A stretch of 64,000 bases of DNA from Calothrix brevissima NIES-22 (GTDB lineage Bacteria; Cyanobacteriota; Cyanobacteriia; Cyanobacteriales; Nostocaceae): positions 2,913,083 to 2,977,082 of the forward strand of contig NZ_AP018207.1 in the NCBI RefSeq assembly GCF_002367995.1, written 5' to 3'. Below are positions 21,028 to 31,228 of this stretch, in pieces. Numbering within the stretch: position 1 is the stretch's first letter; every line of letters begins with the position of its first letter. Both the position numbers and the translations under genes were made by a program. Under the pieces are notes generated by a model. That model searched no databases. It was not told the DNA's origin and saw nothing but the letters and a program-made list of their open reading frames with translations.

Positions 21028-24000
21028 CTACTGCTGGCGTAGCTTCTCCAACTCTTCTTTTGTAAACGGATTCTTACCAGCACTTAAAGCATTAACCCAT
21101 ATTTGACGTTGTGCTTGCCACTCGGGAGAAACTGTATTTTTATACGCTTCAAAATCTTCAATTGCGCCTTTTGTATCGCCAGTTAGCGCTCTAGCTACAC
21201 CACGGGAACCACGAGGATATCCATCTTTGGGTGCAAGAGTCACTGCTTTTTCACAAGCAAACATCACATCAGCTGCATACCCATGCAAGCTACCATCCCA
21301 ACACAAGCTATTCCAATCATCAGCAGAGATTTCTAGTTTTGGGTCAAGTTTTTCAGCTTCAGCGTAGGCTGCAATAGCTTTTTTCACATCACCTTTGCTG
21401 ACTAACTCCTTACCCTGAAAAAGCAGAGAGAGAAATTTTGCTTTCGTCTCTGGATTAATATCTAATTCAGGATTCCATTCCTTAGCTTGCTTGAATTTGG
21501 CAACTGCTTTCTCAAATTCACCTGCGCTGGCTAATTCCTCTCCTTGGGTAACCAAATTAGGCGCTGCTACCATTAATATAGATTTGTTGTGGCATAGTTG
21601 TAATTCAGCTAAAGTTTCAGGATGATTAGGCAGATAATCTTGCAACCAATTGCAGCCCAAAACCACAAGATTTTCTAAATCTAAATCCCAAAGAATTATC
21701 GTATTGTCACTACTAGCAGAAGCAATGGTTTTACCGTTGGGGGAGAAACTGACGCTATTAACCCCTTGACTATGACCTTTAAAGGTTTTGACTTCTTTGC
21801 CATCTAAACTCCAGAGTTTGATTGTCTTATCAAAACTAGCAGAAGCAATGGTTTTACCGTCTCTTGAGAAACTGACGCTATTAACCGCTTCGCTATGACC
21901 TTTGAAGGTTTTGACTTCTTTGCCATCTAAACTCCAGAGTTTGATTGTCTTATCAAAACTAGCAGAAGCAATAGTTTTACCATCTCTTGAGAAGCTGACG
22001 CCATAAACCCCTTCACTATGACCAGTAAAAGTTTTGAGGACTTTGCCATCTAAACTCCAGAGTTTGATTGTCCCATCACCACTAGCAGAAGCAATAGTTT
22101 TACCGTCTCTTGAGAAACTGACGCCATAAACCCCTTCACTATGACCAGTAAAGGTTTTGAGGACTTTGCCATCTAAACTCCAGAGTTTGATTGTCCCATC
22201 ACCACTAGCAGAAGCAATAGTTTTACCGTCTCTTGAGAAACTGACGCTATTAACCGATGCGTTATGACCAGTAAAGGTTTTGAGGACTTTGCCATCTAAA
22301 CTCCAAAGTTTTATTGTCTTGTCAAGACTAGCAGAAGCGATGGATTTACCGTCTTTTGAGAAGCTGACGCTATAAACTATGGCGCTATGACCTTTGAAGG
22401 TTTTGAGTTGTTTGCCATCTAAACTCCAGAGTTTGATTGTTCTATCACCACTAGCAGAAGCAATGGTTTTACCATCGGGGGAGAAGCTAACGCTAGAAAC
22501 CCAATCGCTATGACCTTTGAAGGTTTTGAGTTGTTTGCCATCTAAACTCCAGAGTTTGATTGTCTCATCACCATTAGCAGAAGCGATAGTTTTGCCGTCT
22601 GTTGAAAAACTGAGGCTAGAAACCCAACTGCTATGACCTTTGAAGGTTTTGAGTTGTTTGCCATCTAAACTCCAAAGTTTGATTGTCCCATCACGACTAG
22701 CAGAAGCAATAGTTTTACCTTTGGGGGAGAAACTGACGTTAGTAACCTTATCGCTATGACCAGTCAAGGTTTTGAGGAGTTTGCCATCTAAACTCCAGAG
22801 TTTGATTGTCCTATCATCACTAGCAGAAATGATGGTTTTACCGTCGGGGGAGAAACTGACACTAGAAACCTCAGCACTATGACCAGTAAAAGTTTTGGGT
22901 TCTTTGCCATCTAAATTCCAAAGTTTGATTGTCCCATCATCACTAGCAGAAGCGATAGTTTTACCGTTGGGGGAGAAACTGACGTTAGTAACCCTATCGC
23001 TATGACCAGTCAAGGTTTTGAGGAGTTTGCCATCTAAACTCCAGAGTTTGATTGTCCTATCATCACTAGCAGAAGCGATGGTTTTACCGTTGGGGGAGAA
23101 ACTGACGTTAGTAACTCTATCACTATGACCAGTCAAGGTTTTGAGGAGTTTGCCATCTAAACTCCAGAGTTTGATTGTCCTATCATCACTAGCAGAAGCG
23201 ATGGTTTTACCGTCTCTTAAGAAGCTGACGCTATTAACCAAAGCAGTATGACCAGTAAAGGTTTTGAGGAGTTTGCCATCTAAACTCCAGAGTTTGATTG
23301 TCCTATCATCACTAGCAGAAGCGATGGTTTTACCGTTGGGGGAGAAACTGACACTAGAAACCCAAGCGCTGTGACCAGTAAAAGTTTTGAGTTCTATGTC
23401 TTTTCGTCCATATACAGCTTGCCGCAATGCTACTATAACCTGAATTTTAGTATCTGGTTTTATCAATAATTTTGGTGTTTGTTGCAGTTTCCCTGCTGCC
23501 TTTAAACTTTCAATTAAAGCATCCTTATCTTGTTCTGAAGCAAACAGTGCTTCACTAGAGGTACTGAGAACGTTAATTTGGGCATTAGTGTTAGCAATAA
23601 ATGATTGCAAGCCGAATATCCCTGTTAAAATTGTTAATGTTGCCAAGCCCAAACCTGCTAGATAAGCTTCGCGCAATCGCCGTTTTAAAACTTGGTTCAG
23701 TTTCGCTTCTACTAATTTGTTCTGTTCTTTTAGGCTTTCTAATTCTGCTAGTAATTCCGCACCCCGTTGTTGACGAATAAAAGCTGCAATATAATCATGA
23801 ACTAGCTGATAGCGGTCAACTGGCGATTGGGGAATTAAAAATACAATTCCTGATGTAACTAAAATCTCTAATACCAAATCTAATTTATCCGCTTCGGCTG
23901 CTAAATCTGCGGCTAACTCAGCTTTAGTTTTTAATGGGCGAGTATTATTTTCATCTGTCAGCAAATACAAAACTAACTCGGTTGTACGTTCATTTTCTGC

Positions 24001-26412
24001 ACCGCAATCTTTAACTATTGCCTCTAAAAATCGCTCAACTAATTTATCTTTAGGGCCACTTTGCAGATATTTCTCCAGTGTTGTGATATTTTCTGCTTGC
24101 AATTGTGCCCCAACAACTTGCAACTCAATTGGGCGGACTTCCTGCAATTCCCCTGCTAAATCTCTCACTAATTCATCTATTAGTGCTGGCTCTAAATAAA
24201 AAGACCTTTCTGTTAAATCTTGAATAACTACTTTAGCTGCTGATGGTGTAAAGTTACCAAAAGCATAGCGAAATTTTTTATTAAGAATATCCTGTTCGGT
24301 AACTTCCAGATTAGTCAGGCGATCGCACTCTAATAAATAATGTAAATAATCTTCCCGCAGTGATAATATTACCTTCACATAAGGTAAATGAAAATCATCT
24401 AAACAAGAATGTAAAAAATCCCAGAAATTTTTACGCTCAACAGGGTTAGGACAATTAAAGAAAAATTCCTCAAACTGGTCAAAAATTAAAACAGTCACCA
24501 AATTCCGCTCAACATTTCCCCGCAATTCCTCAATAATTCTCCCCTGTCCTCCTTGTCCCCCTTGTCCCCCTTGTCCCCCCTGTCCCCCCTCTCCCTCCTC
24601 TAAACCAGGGTACAACAACCTCCCCAACTCCCCCACCCAATCCGTATAAACTTGCACCACCACGGGCAAAATATTCCGACCATCAAATACAGTAATTTGA
24701 TGCAATGCTGGCAATAATCCCGCCGTCAATAAAGAACTTTTACCAACACCAGATTGTCCGTGAATCACAATCAATTTTTGGTCATCGCGGCTAATGCGTT
24801 CAATTAATTTATCAACATCATATTTGCGCCCAGAAGCAACTATTTCTTGGGCTATAGTTCCGGCTTCAGACTCTATCCCTAAAACAGAGTTATTTAATTC
24901 ATCTGCGCTCACTAAAGCCGGATGAATTACTTGTTTTTGAGATTGCAATCTACCCGCACCAATAAAAGCCCGTAAACCATATTGCTGTTCAATAGAACTT
25001 TGCTCTTGTTTGAGATGAAATGCTGCTAAATATTGACGTTGTTCAAAATATAATTTTCTTACTTCTTCTAAGATGCGAATATATAATTTAGGATTATACT
25101 CAGGCTTACATTGACTTTTCGCAATTTCTAAATCATGAAGTGCTGCTTGCGCTTGTCCTAGATGGCGTTTACTTTGAGCTAATAATAATAAATGCCAGCT
25201 TCTATAATATTGACTCGCCCAATTATTCTCTGGTTGAGAAGCTTGGGCAATTTTATTAATAGCTATTTCTGCATATTCTTGGGCTTGTTTCCATTGGAAT
25301 TTAGCCAGCGCTACCTCAGATAAAGTAGCATAAGCATTAGCTAATCTAATCGGCTGGTAATATTTGCTGTGTAAAACAATAGCATCTTTAGCCAGTTTTT
25401 CCAGCCTATCCCACTCTCCCAATTGTTGCAGAACTTCCCCTAAGGAATTGATAAAATTAGCAGCTAAATCGGGACGATTGGCTTTTTGCAATCTTTTAAT
25501 ACATCGCTGATAATAATTGCGGGCGCAGCGACAAGCTTTGTCATATTCTGCACGATGTAAAACTGCATATCTACGCCACCACAACCCAAGATGAAAGAGT
25601 ATACAGGCTTGCTTTTCTAAATTGCTTTGAATTAACTCTGCCGATTCTTGATTGTTAACTTCATCAATATATTGCTGCCACCAAAATGCTAAACTCTGTC
25701 TATAAAGTTGGCGCGATCGCTCCATCTCATTTTTGCCATAAGCATCACGCCCTAAAATAAAATGCTGACTGGCGGCTATTTCTGGTTGTTCGCACCCACG
25801 CTTTTTTAATTCCTCTAATGCTGACTCAATTTCAAAGCGTTTTCCTGCTCCCATTTCTAAATGCAGCGCTGAATTATCGAGAAATTGATCCGCTCCAGCT
25901 GCTAAGATTTTTGTGAAAGCTTCCTCTGCTTCTTGATGGAGAAAATTGAATAATTCTTCAGTAGCGATCGCTAATCGAATTGGTACAGCAGCATAAGTAT
26001 AAAAATCAGGCGCTAATCTGATCAATTTTTGCAGCACTAAATCATTAATCCACAACACCAAGGGAAAAGGAAAGTCATGCAAAAAATCATTGCGCAACCG
26101 ATTAATACAAACCAGAAAATCATCTAACTTATGTACTGATTCAATTCCAAATACCATGACAGCGTTTGGTTGTGCCGTACCAACTTCTGCTGTCATCACA
26201 GAATAAAGATTATTGGCAGACTTTTGCAGATTAATTGCCAATATATCCAACTGAGAACGCTCTCGGACTTGAGCTAATATTTGTTCTTGAATCCCTGCGT
26301 AATTGCAGCGCAATAAAATTAACGAAAATCGCCCTTGAGCATTGGCAATAGCTCGAACTAAAGTAGAAAGCGATCGCTCATTTTGAGCATTAATATCATC
26401 TGGGTTTGTCAT
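21028..26412 (-). CDS. STAND NTPase with TPR and 14 WD40 repeats
   Basis: 1794 residues. Order: an N-terminal alpha/beta region without a P-loop (1-190); a TPR-like helical region (200-480); an nSTAND-type NTPase (about 500-870) with Walker A GQSGVGKSS (about 552) and Walker B VLIFDQFEEFFF (about 640), split by a GGQ repeat linker (about 607-623); one hydrophobic segment (about 905-930, GLATLTILTGIFGLQSFIA); 14 WD40 repeats of 41 residues (about 1006-1580), enough for two seven-blade propellers; and C-terminal TPR-like repeats. STAND proteins are signal-gated oligomerising switches. No effector domain is recognisable. It follows the AAA ATPase gene by 115 bp and is probably co-transcribed. 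Function is unknown; signalling or phage-defence is inference. Confidence 0.9.
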   Translation of the reverse strand: MTNPDDINAQNERSLSTLVRAIANAQGRFSLILLRCNYAGIQEQILAQVRERSQLDILAINLQKSANNLYSVMTAEVGTAQPNAVMVFGIESVHKLDDFLVCINRLRNDFLHDFPFPLVLWINDLVLQKLIRLAPDFYTYAAVPIRLAIATEELFNFLHQEAEEAFTKILAAGADQFLDNSALHLEMGAGKRFEIESALEELKKRGCEQPEIAASQHFILGRDAYGKNEMERSRQLYRQSLAFWWQQYIDEVNNQESAELIQSNLEKQACILFHLGLWWRRYAVLHRAEYDKACRCARNYYQRCIKRLQKANRPDLAANFINSLGEVLQQLGEWDRLEKLAKDAIVLHSKYYQPIRLANAYATLSEVALAKFQWKQAQEYAEIAINKIAQASQPENNWASQYYRSWHLLLLAQSKRHLGQAQAALHDLEIAKSQCKPEYNPKLYIRILEEVRKLYFEQRQYLAAFHLKQEQSSIEQQYGLRAFIGAGRLQSQKQVIHPALVSADELNNSVLGIESEAGTIAQEIVASGRKYDVDKLIERISRDDQKLIVIHGQSGVGKSSLLTAGLLPALHQITVFDGRNILPVVVQVYTDWVGELGRLLYPGLEEGEGGQGGQGGQGGQGGQGRIIEELRGNVERNLVTVLIFDQFEEFFFNCPNPVERKNFWDFLHSCLDDFHLPYVKVILSLREDYLHYLLECDRLTNLEVTEQDILNKKFRYAFGNFTPSAAKVVIQDLTERSFYLEPALIDELVRDLAGELQEVRPIELQVVGAQLQAENITTLEKYLQSGPKDKLVERFLEAIVKDCGAENERTTELVLYLLTDENNTRPLKTKAELAADLAAEADKLDLVLEILVTSGIVFLIPQSPVDRYQLVHDYIAAFIRQQRGAELLAELESLKEQNKLVEAKLNQVLKRRLREAYLAGLGLATLTILTGIFGLQSFIANTNAQINVLSTSSEALFASEQDKDALIESLKAAGKLQQTPKLLIKPDTKIQVIVALRQAVYGRKDIELKTFTGHSAWVSSVSFSPNGKTIASASDDRTIKLWSLDGKLLKTFTGHTALVNSVSFLRDGKTIASASDDRTIKLWSLDGKLLKTLTGHSDRVTNVSFSPNGKTIASASDDRTIKLWSLDGKLLKTLTGHSDRVTNVSFSPNGKTIASASDDGTIKLWNLDGKEPKTFTGHSAEVSSVSFSPDGKTIISASDDRTIKLWSLDGKLLKTLTGHSDKVTNVSFSPKGKTIASASRDGTIKLWSLDGKQLKTFKGHSSWVSSLSFSTDGKTIASANGDETIKLWSLDGKQLKTFKGHSDWVSSVSFSPDGKTIASASGDRTIKLWSLDGKQLKTFKGHSAIVYSVSFSKDGKSIASASLDKTIKLWSLDGKVLKTFTGHNASVNSVSFSRDGKTIASASGDGTIKLWSLDGKVLKTFTGHSEGVYGVSFSRDGKTIASASGDGTIKLWSLDGKVLKTFTGHSEGVYGVSFSRDGKTIASASFDKTIKLWSLDGKEVKTFKGHSEAVNSVSFSRDGKTIASASFDKTIKLWSLDGKEVKTFKGHSQGVNSVSFSPNGKTIASASSDNTIILWDLDLENLVVLGCNWLQDYLPNHPETLAELQLCHNKSILMVAAPNLVTQGEELASAGEFEKAVAKFKQAKEWNPELDINPETKAKFLSLLFQGKELVSKGDVKKAIAAYAEAEKLDPKLEISADDWNSLCWDGSLHGYAADVMFACEKAVTLAPKDGYPRGSRGVARALTGDTKGAIEDFEAYKNTVSPEWQAQRQIWVNALSAGKNPFTKEELEKLRQQ
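21670..23395 (-). repeat. Fourteen 123 bp tandem WD40-coding repeats
   Basis: Each unit encodes a blade of the form GHSxxVxSVSFSPDGKTIAS followed by ASxDxTIKLWSLDGK. Neighbouring units are nearly identical at the DNA level, including synonymous positions (for example the units around 22020-22260 and 22980-23290), which points to recent duplication or gene conversion. Variation is concentrated at the residues after GHS, which face the propeller surface. Confidence 0.9.
24541..24594 (-). repeat. In-frame GGQ linker made of the spacer repeat
   Basis: Read on the minus strand this is a run of GGGGGACAA-type units translated as repeated Gly-Gly-Gln inside the NTPase domain, between Walker A and Walker B. 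The same purine tract occurs outside genes at 19312-19376 and 26447-26508. Confidence 0.85.
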
Positions 26413-26446
26413 ATCTCAGAGACGCGATGAATCGCGTCTGTACAAT

Positions 26447-26508
26447 TGTCCTCCTTGTCTCCCTTGTCCCCCTTGTCTCCCTTGTCCCCCTTGTCCCCCT
26501 GCTCCCTA
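26447..26508. repeat. CCCCTTGTCTCCCTTGTC tract between the two module genes
   Basis: Repeated CCCCCTTGT/CTCCCTTGT units occupy most of the 115 bp between the AAA gene and the STAND gene, the complement of the GGACAAGG tract. Confidence 0.75.
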
Positions 26509-26527
26509 CCCAATGCCCCATGCCCAA

Positions 26528-27838
26528 TTAAAACTGCTTTGCTTCCGCTAATACCGGATTTATCCCAAACCAACGCCCTTGTCGATCCTGATATTCAAAG
26601 ACAAACAAACTGCGTAGTAAAAGTTGATAGTCTCCTTCACCACTGACGCTTTGTTTTTGCACTACTAAGCGCAGTACATCCCATTCATCATCAGTAATTG
26701 CTAATACCAACCCTTCGCGGTATTCGCGGATGGCATTTTCTAAACATTCCCGCGATAAAGGTGGATCTTCTACCTGAAGGCAACTATAGAGCAAGCCCAA
26801 CAAGTTGCGCACATGTCCGCCACTAATGCGGCACAGTCTATCTAAAGTTTCTGGTGTATCAAATATTTCTGTAATTAAAGCTAACCTGTCATCAGGGTTT
26901 ATTTCTGGAAAAGCTCTGGCTAACACCATCTGACGCAACAGTGCTAAACCTTCCTCATAGTCTCCCCCATCCCGCAGCTGTACAGGTACCATTGGTAAAA
27001 TTTTGGGAGCCATACCACCCCCCAAGCGATTTTTCAGCGCCTCAATTTCATTAGAGAACATTAACACCAAAGGAATGGTGTAAACCACATGACAACTGAG
27101 TTTGCGTAACTGTTCGCCCCGATCCACAAACAAATATTCCGGTTGCGATCGCTCGCTGGTTTTCGCCCGTGGATCTATCCGATCCAAGTTATCAATAATT
27201 ACTACCAGCCCATTTTTACCCTTAGCTTTAAGTTCCTGCTTGGCACGTTCGAGAACTTCTTGATTAATCGACTCTAAAATATTATTCGTGCGCGGTTCTA
27301 AGTATTGCCTTAAGCGGCTGCGTAATTTGGGACTATCTTTGGTTTTGGCTGTAATTTTAGCAATTTTCAACGGTAGAGAAAGCTCTGCTTCTGCTTTTAA
27401 CTCTATCGGTGTTTGCAAAAAATCGATAACTTCATTCAGCAGATTATTAAAATAACCAGGCCGAATTTTGATATTTACAGCTTCTAAACTTTCAGTTACC
27501 TGACGCGCGATCGCTAGCATAATATCTGTTACATCCACATCAGCCATATCTAAGTCTTGGGTAGACTCAAAATACACCACATGAAAGTTTTGCTGCTTTA
27601 ACTCCGCTTCCAGTCGCCGCAACTCCGTAGACTTCCCGCAACCAATATGTCCGGTAAACAACTGACAAGTCGGCTTATTAGGTGCAAGGCGGGTAATCGT
27701 GCGCCCCAGTGCTTCAATCACCTTTCCACCCCGCACCGAGGCAAAATCAATATAATATTGCCGTTCCTCAGGATTTTCTAAGACTAAAGTTTTACTGGGG
27801 TTGCAACTGTCAAAAAATCTTTGTAAATCTAGTTTCAT
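26528..27838 (-). CDS. AAA-type P-loop ATPase, partner of the STAND-WD40 protein
   Basis: 436 residues. Walker A GHIGCGKST is at 63-71, Walker B with following acidic residues in VVIIDNLDRID (about 210-220), and a helical lid with GGHVRNLLGLLYSC (sensor-2-like) near 340. The pattern fits the ORC/Cdc6-like (AAA_16) group of regulatory ATPases. Upstream (in transcription order) of and probably co-transcribed with the STAND-WD40 gene, so the two probably work together, perhaps as a nucleotide-dependent loader and sensor. There is no nuclease, protease or membrane segment. Confident about the ATPase fold, not about its role. Confidence 0.85.
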   Translation of the reverse strand: MKLDLQRFFDSCNPSKTLVLENPEERQYYIDFASVRGGKVIEALGRTITRLAPNKPTCQLFTGHIGCGKSTELRRLEAELKQQNFHVVYFESTQDLDMADVDVTDIMLAIARQVTESLEAVNIKIRPGYFNNLLNEVIDFLQTPIELKAEAELSLPLKIAKITAKTKDSPKLRSRLRQYLEPRTNNILESINQEVLERAKQELKAKGKNGLVVIIDNLDRIDPRAKTSERSQPEYLFVDRGEQLRKLSCHVVYTIPLVLMFSNEIEALKNRLGGGMAPKILPMVPVQLRDGGDYEEGLALLRQMVLARAFPEINPDDRLALITEIFDTPETLDRLCRISGGHVRNLLGLLYSCLQVEDPPLSRECLENAIREYREGLVLAITDDEWDVLRLVVQKQSVSGEGDYQLLLRSLFVFEYQDRQGRWFGINPVLAEAKQF

Positions 27839-28254
27839 AAGGCAGATGGCAGATAGCAGAAGGAGAGAGAGTTTTAAGTCTTTTTGTTACATCCTTCGGT
27901 TGTTAGACTTACCTACTGATTGTTTAAACTAGATTTTATGATTAATCTGAGTTTTACGTAAAATTATCAGCTTTTTTTTCAGATTTTATACAAAATTGGG
28001 TATTGGGCACTTGTACTGAGCGAAGTCGAAGTATTGGGCATGGGTAACACTAGATCATCTCAATTTGAAAAAAGATTTCTCACTTACCCGATGTAGCGCC
28101 CGCAGGCTGGAAGCCACTGGCTCTCATTACATGAGCTTACCTTTGTGGGCTAAAGAATTCAGTCCACTTAGGTGGACTTTGTACGATTAGCCGCACCCTT
28201 CTAGGGTGACGGCGGGATTTCGGGATCAGCGATGTTTTGATTTAAATGAAATAA
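27839..28254. other. Spacer upstream of the AAA gene with small hairpins
   Basis: No supported gene. It holds the presumed promoter of the AAA/STAND pair, a GAGCGAAGTCGAAG dispersed motif (about 28018-28031), AGTCCAC-TTAG-GTGGACT (about 28161-28178) and CACCCTTCTAGGGTG (about 28195-28209). The last is similar in style to IS200/IS605 end hairpins. Confidence 0.45.
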
Positions 28255-28765
28255 GAACCTAAACAAATCCGCAAAAACTTGGGTGTCACTACCTTTTAGG
28301 TGTCTACATTCAATTACCCAATTTAATTTAAGAATAAGTGCGCTAGCCAAAAACAACAAAGCATAGCTACACAGCTGCTTATTGTTCAACATGGCAATTT
28401 TTGAGCCAGCAATATACCTTTTTACTTGCGGAAAACACCAAAATGAGTGCGCGATTTACCGAAATGGGTAAGTGATATGGCTTTTTACCTGCAGAAAACA
28501 CTAAAACCTGTGCGTGATTTACCAAAATGAGAAAGCATTAAGGCTTAATGAGTAGGTGAAATGGTATTTTGCTTGCGGAAAACACCAAAATGAGAAAGCG
28601 TTAAGGCTTAATGAGTAGGTGAAATGGCTTTTTGCTTACTTAAAACAGGAAAATGGGTACTTGATTGCGATAAATGAGAAAGCGATCGCCTTTTTTGTTT
28701 ACTTAAAATATACAAATGACTACTGAATATATGTAAATAATAAAGCTGGCGCATTTTGCCCCGCA
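28255..28765. repeat. Right copy of the ~500 bp noncoding repeat block
   Basis: It matches the left block (20461-20985) element by element in direct orientation: GTCACTACCTTTTAGGTGTC, TTCAATTACCCAATTTAATT, ATGGCAATTTTTGAGCCAGC, the ACTTGCGGAAAACACC units, GGCTTAATGAGTAGGTGAAA and AATAAAGCTGGCGCATTTTG at its end. Substitutions and small indels show it is an old or fast-evolving duplication. It lies upstream of the AAA gene. Confidence 0.85.
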
Positions 28766-28841
28766 AAGAATCGAAGTTCCTTGCTAATAGCCAAATTCAT
28801 CTAAAGATGACTAGATATCAGTTATTTCTCATATACAAGCT

Positions 28842-28908
28842 TGGGTTTACCGGATGTAAACCCAACAAAATCCTGTAAATGTTGGGTTTCGCAAAGCCTC
28901 AACCCAAC
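28842..28908. repeat. Two GTTGGGTTT-type hairpins
   Basis: TGGGTTTAC (28842-28850) pairs with GTAAACCCA (28856-28864); GTTGGGTT (28881-28888) pairs with AACCCAAC (28901-28908). These are typical dispersed cyanobacterial spacer hairpins with no evident gene function. Confidence 0.6.
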
Positions 28909-28920
28909 CTACATCTGCGA

Positions 28921-28951
28921 GATCCCCAACTTCTTGAAGAAGTCGGGGATC
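28921..28951. repeat. 31 bp palindromic repeat, copy 1
   Basis: GATCCCCAACTTCTT, a central G, then the near-complement AAGAAGTCGGGGATC. Other copies are at 36446-36476 and 54856-54886. Confidence 0.85.
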
Positions 28952-29070
28952 TGAATATCCGCGACTCATCAGAGTCCCATGCCCAACTTCTGATTTCTTA
29001 ACGAAAAGCAAAACATTTCTGAGTAATTTGCAGTACAGAATAGTTTTCAGGCACTAATTTAATACAAATC

Positions 29071-31041
29071 ATGTCTCAGCCCACCATAGAATCAATCCTA
29101 CAAGAAACACGTTTATTTCCCCCCAGTACGGAATTCTCCCAAAAAGCCCAGATAAAAAGCTTGGAAGATTACCAACGTCTTTACGATAAAGCTAAAGCAG
29201 ATCCGCAAGCATTTTGGGCAGAATTAGCCGAAACTGAGTTGCACTGGTTCCAAAAATGGGACAAGGTGTTAGATTGGCAACCACCTTTTGCTAAATGGTT
29301 TGTCGGCGGTAAAATTAACATTTCTTACAACTGCTTAGATAGACACCTCAACACTTGGCGCAAAAATAAAGCTGCGCTGATTTGGGAAGGGGAACCGGGA
29401 GATTCTCGCACGCTGACTTACGCGCAATTACATCGGGAAGTTTGTCAATTCGCCAATGCTTTAAAACAATTGGGAATTCAAAAAGGCGATCGCGTCGGTA
29501 TTTATATGCCAATGATACCCGAAGCGGCGATCGCTATGTTAGCCTGTGCGCGAATTGGTGCGCCTCACAGTGTGGTATTTGGTGGTTTCAGTGCAGAAGC
29601 TTTGCGCGATCGCTTAGTTGATGCGGAAGCCAAGCTAGTAATTACAGCTGATGGTGGTTGGCGTAAAGATGCGATCGTTCCCCTTAAAGAACAGGTAGAC
29701 AAAGCTTTAGCGAATAACGCCGTCCCCAACGTCAAAAACGTCCTAGTAGTACAGCGTACCAAGCAAGAAACACACATGGAAGCTGGGCGTGACCATTGGT
29801 GGCATGATTTACAAAAAACCGTATCTGCCGATTGTCCTGCCGAACCAATGGACAGCGAAGATTTACTATTTATTCTCTACACTTCTGGCAGCACTGGCAA
29901 ACCGAAGGGAGTGGTACATACAACGGCTGGGTATAACTTATATACTCACATGACCACAAAATGGATCTTCGATTTACAAGACACAGATGTATATTGGTGT
30001 ACTGCTGATGTCGGTTGGATTACTGGACATAGCTATATAGTTTACGGCCCTCTTTCCAACGGTGCTACCACCCTAATGTATGAAGGTGCGCCACGTGCGT
30101 CTAATCCTGGCTGTTTCTGGGATGTAATTGAAAAATATGGCGTCAATATTTTTTATACTGCACCTACCGCAATTCGGGCATTTATTAAAATGGGCGATCA
30201 ACATCCCAACGCCCGCAACTTATCATCCTTGCGGTTATTGGGAACCGTAGGCGAACCGATTAACCCAGAAGCTTGGATCTGGTATCATAAAGTTATTGGT
30301 GGGGAACGTTGCCCAATTGTAGATACATGGTGGCAAACAGAAACTGGCGGGATTATGATTACACCCCTACCAGGCGCAATTTCCACAAAACCCGGTTCAG
30401 CCACACTTCCCTTCCCTGGAATTCTTGCAGACATCGTAGATTTAGACGGTAATTCTGTCGCCGACAACCAAGGCGGTTACTTAGCAGTGCGCCATCCTTG
30501 GCCGGGAATGATGCGCACAGTATACGGCGATCCAGAACGCTTCCGCCGTACCTACTGGGAACACATACCCCCGAAAGATGGTAACTACACATATTTTGCA
30601 GGCGATGGAGCCAGAAAAGATGAAGACGGTTACTTCTGGGTAATGGGAAGAGTAGACGACGTACTCAACGTATCCGGACACCGCCTGGGGACAATGGAAG
30701 TAGAATCAGCCTTAGTATCTCACCCCGCCGTTGCCGAAGCAGCAGTAGTAGGTAAACCTGACGAACTCAAAGGTGAAGAAGTTGTAGCTTTCGTCACCTT
30801 AGAAGGTACTTATCAAGCCAGTGAAGATTTAAGCAAAGAACTCAAGCGACACGTAGTCCAAGAAATTGGTGCGATCGCGCGTCCCGGTGAAATCCGCTTT
30901 ACAGACGCCTTACCCAAAACGCGATCGGGTAAAATCATGCGCCGCATACTCCGAAACCTCGCCGCCGGTCAAGAAGTATCCGGCGACACCTCAACCCTAG
31001 AAGATCGCAGCGTCCTAGATAAATTACGCGAAGGAGCATAA
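29071..31041 (+). CDS. acs: Acetyl-CoA synthetase (AMP-forming)
   Basis: 656 residues, standard length. It activates acetate to acetyl-CoA through acetyl-AMP. Visible motifs are the A3 phosphate loop [15 protein letters not shown], the acetate pocket around [22 protein letters not shown] (A5), [20 protein letters not shown] (A7/A8 hinge) and the catalytic lysine near the C-terminus in [15 protein letters not shown], the residue that is reversibly acetylated in the family. It stands alone, with a long repeat-rich upstream region. Confidence 0.96.
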   Translation: MSQPTIESILQETRLFPPSTEFSQKAQIKSLEDYQRLYDKAKADPQAFWAELAETELHWFQKWDKVLDWQPPFAKWFVGGKINISYNCLDRHLNTWRKNKAALIWEGEPGDSRTLTYAQLHREVCQFANALKQLGIQKGDRVGIYMPMIPEAAIAMLACARIGAPHSVVFGGFSAEALRDRLVDAEAKLVITADGGWRKDAIVPLKEQVDKALANNAVPNVKNVLVVQRTKQETHMEAGRDHWWHDLQKTVSADCPAEPMDSEDLLFILYTSGSTGKPKGVVHTTAGYNLYTHMTTKWIFDLQDTDVYWCTADVGWITGHSYIVYGPLSNGATTLMYEGAPRASNPGCFWDVIEKYGVNIFYTAPTAIRAFIKMGDQHPNARNLSSLRLLGTVGEPINPEAWIWYHKVIGGERCPIVDTWWQTETGGIMITPLPGAISTKPGSATLPFPGILADIVDLDGNSVADNQGGYLAVRHPWPGMMRTVYGDPERFRRTYWEHIPPKDGNYTYFAGDGARKDEDGYFWVMGRVDDVLNVSGHRLGTMEVESALVSHPAVAEAAVVGKPDELKGEEVVAFVTLEGTYQASEDLSKELKRHVVQEIGAIARPGEIRFTDALPKTRSGKIMRRILRNLAAGQEVSGDTSTLEDRSVLDKLREGA

Positions 31042-31047
31042 TTTAAT

Positions 31048-31114
31048 AGTCAACAGTCAACAGTCAACAGTCAAAGTCCCAATGACAACTGACAACTGAC
31101 AACTGACAACTGAC
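31048..31114. repeat. Two heptamer STRR tracts (AGTCAAC, TGACAAC)
   Basis: AGTCAAC units (31048-31074) and TGACAAC units (31083-31114) follow the acs stop codon in tandem. Confidence 0.8.
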
Positions 31115-31228
31115 CGTGGAACATTTAATACCCGATCCCCAGTCAATTTTAATTGAGGTGCGTTTGTGATGAGCTAACACACCTCAATTTATCATGAGAA
31201 TGAGAACACTGTTGAGGAATTGAGGGCT

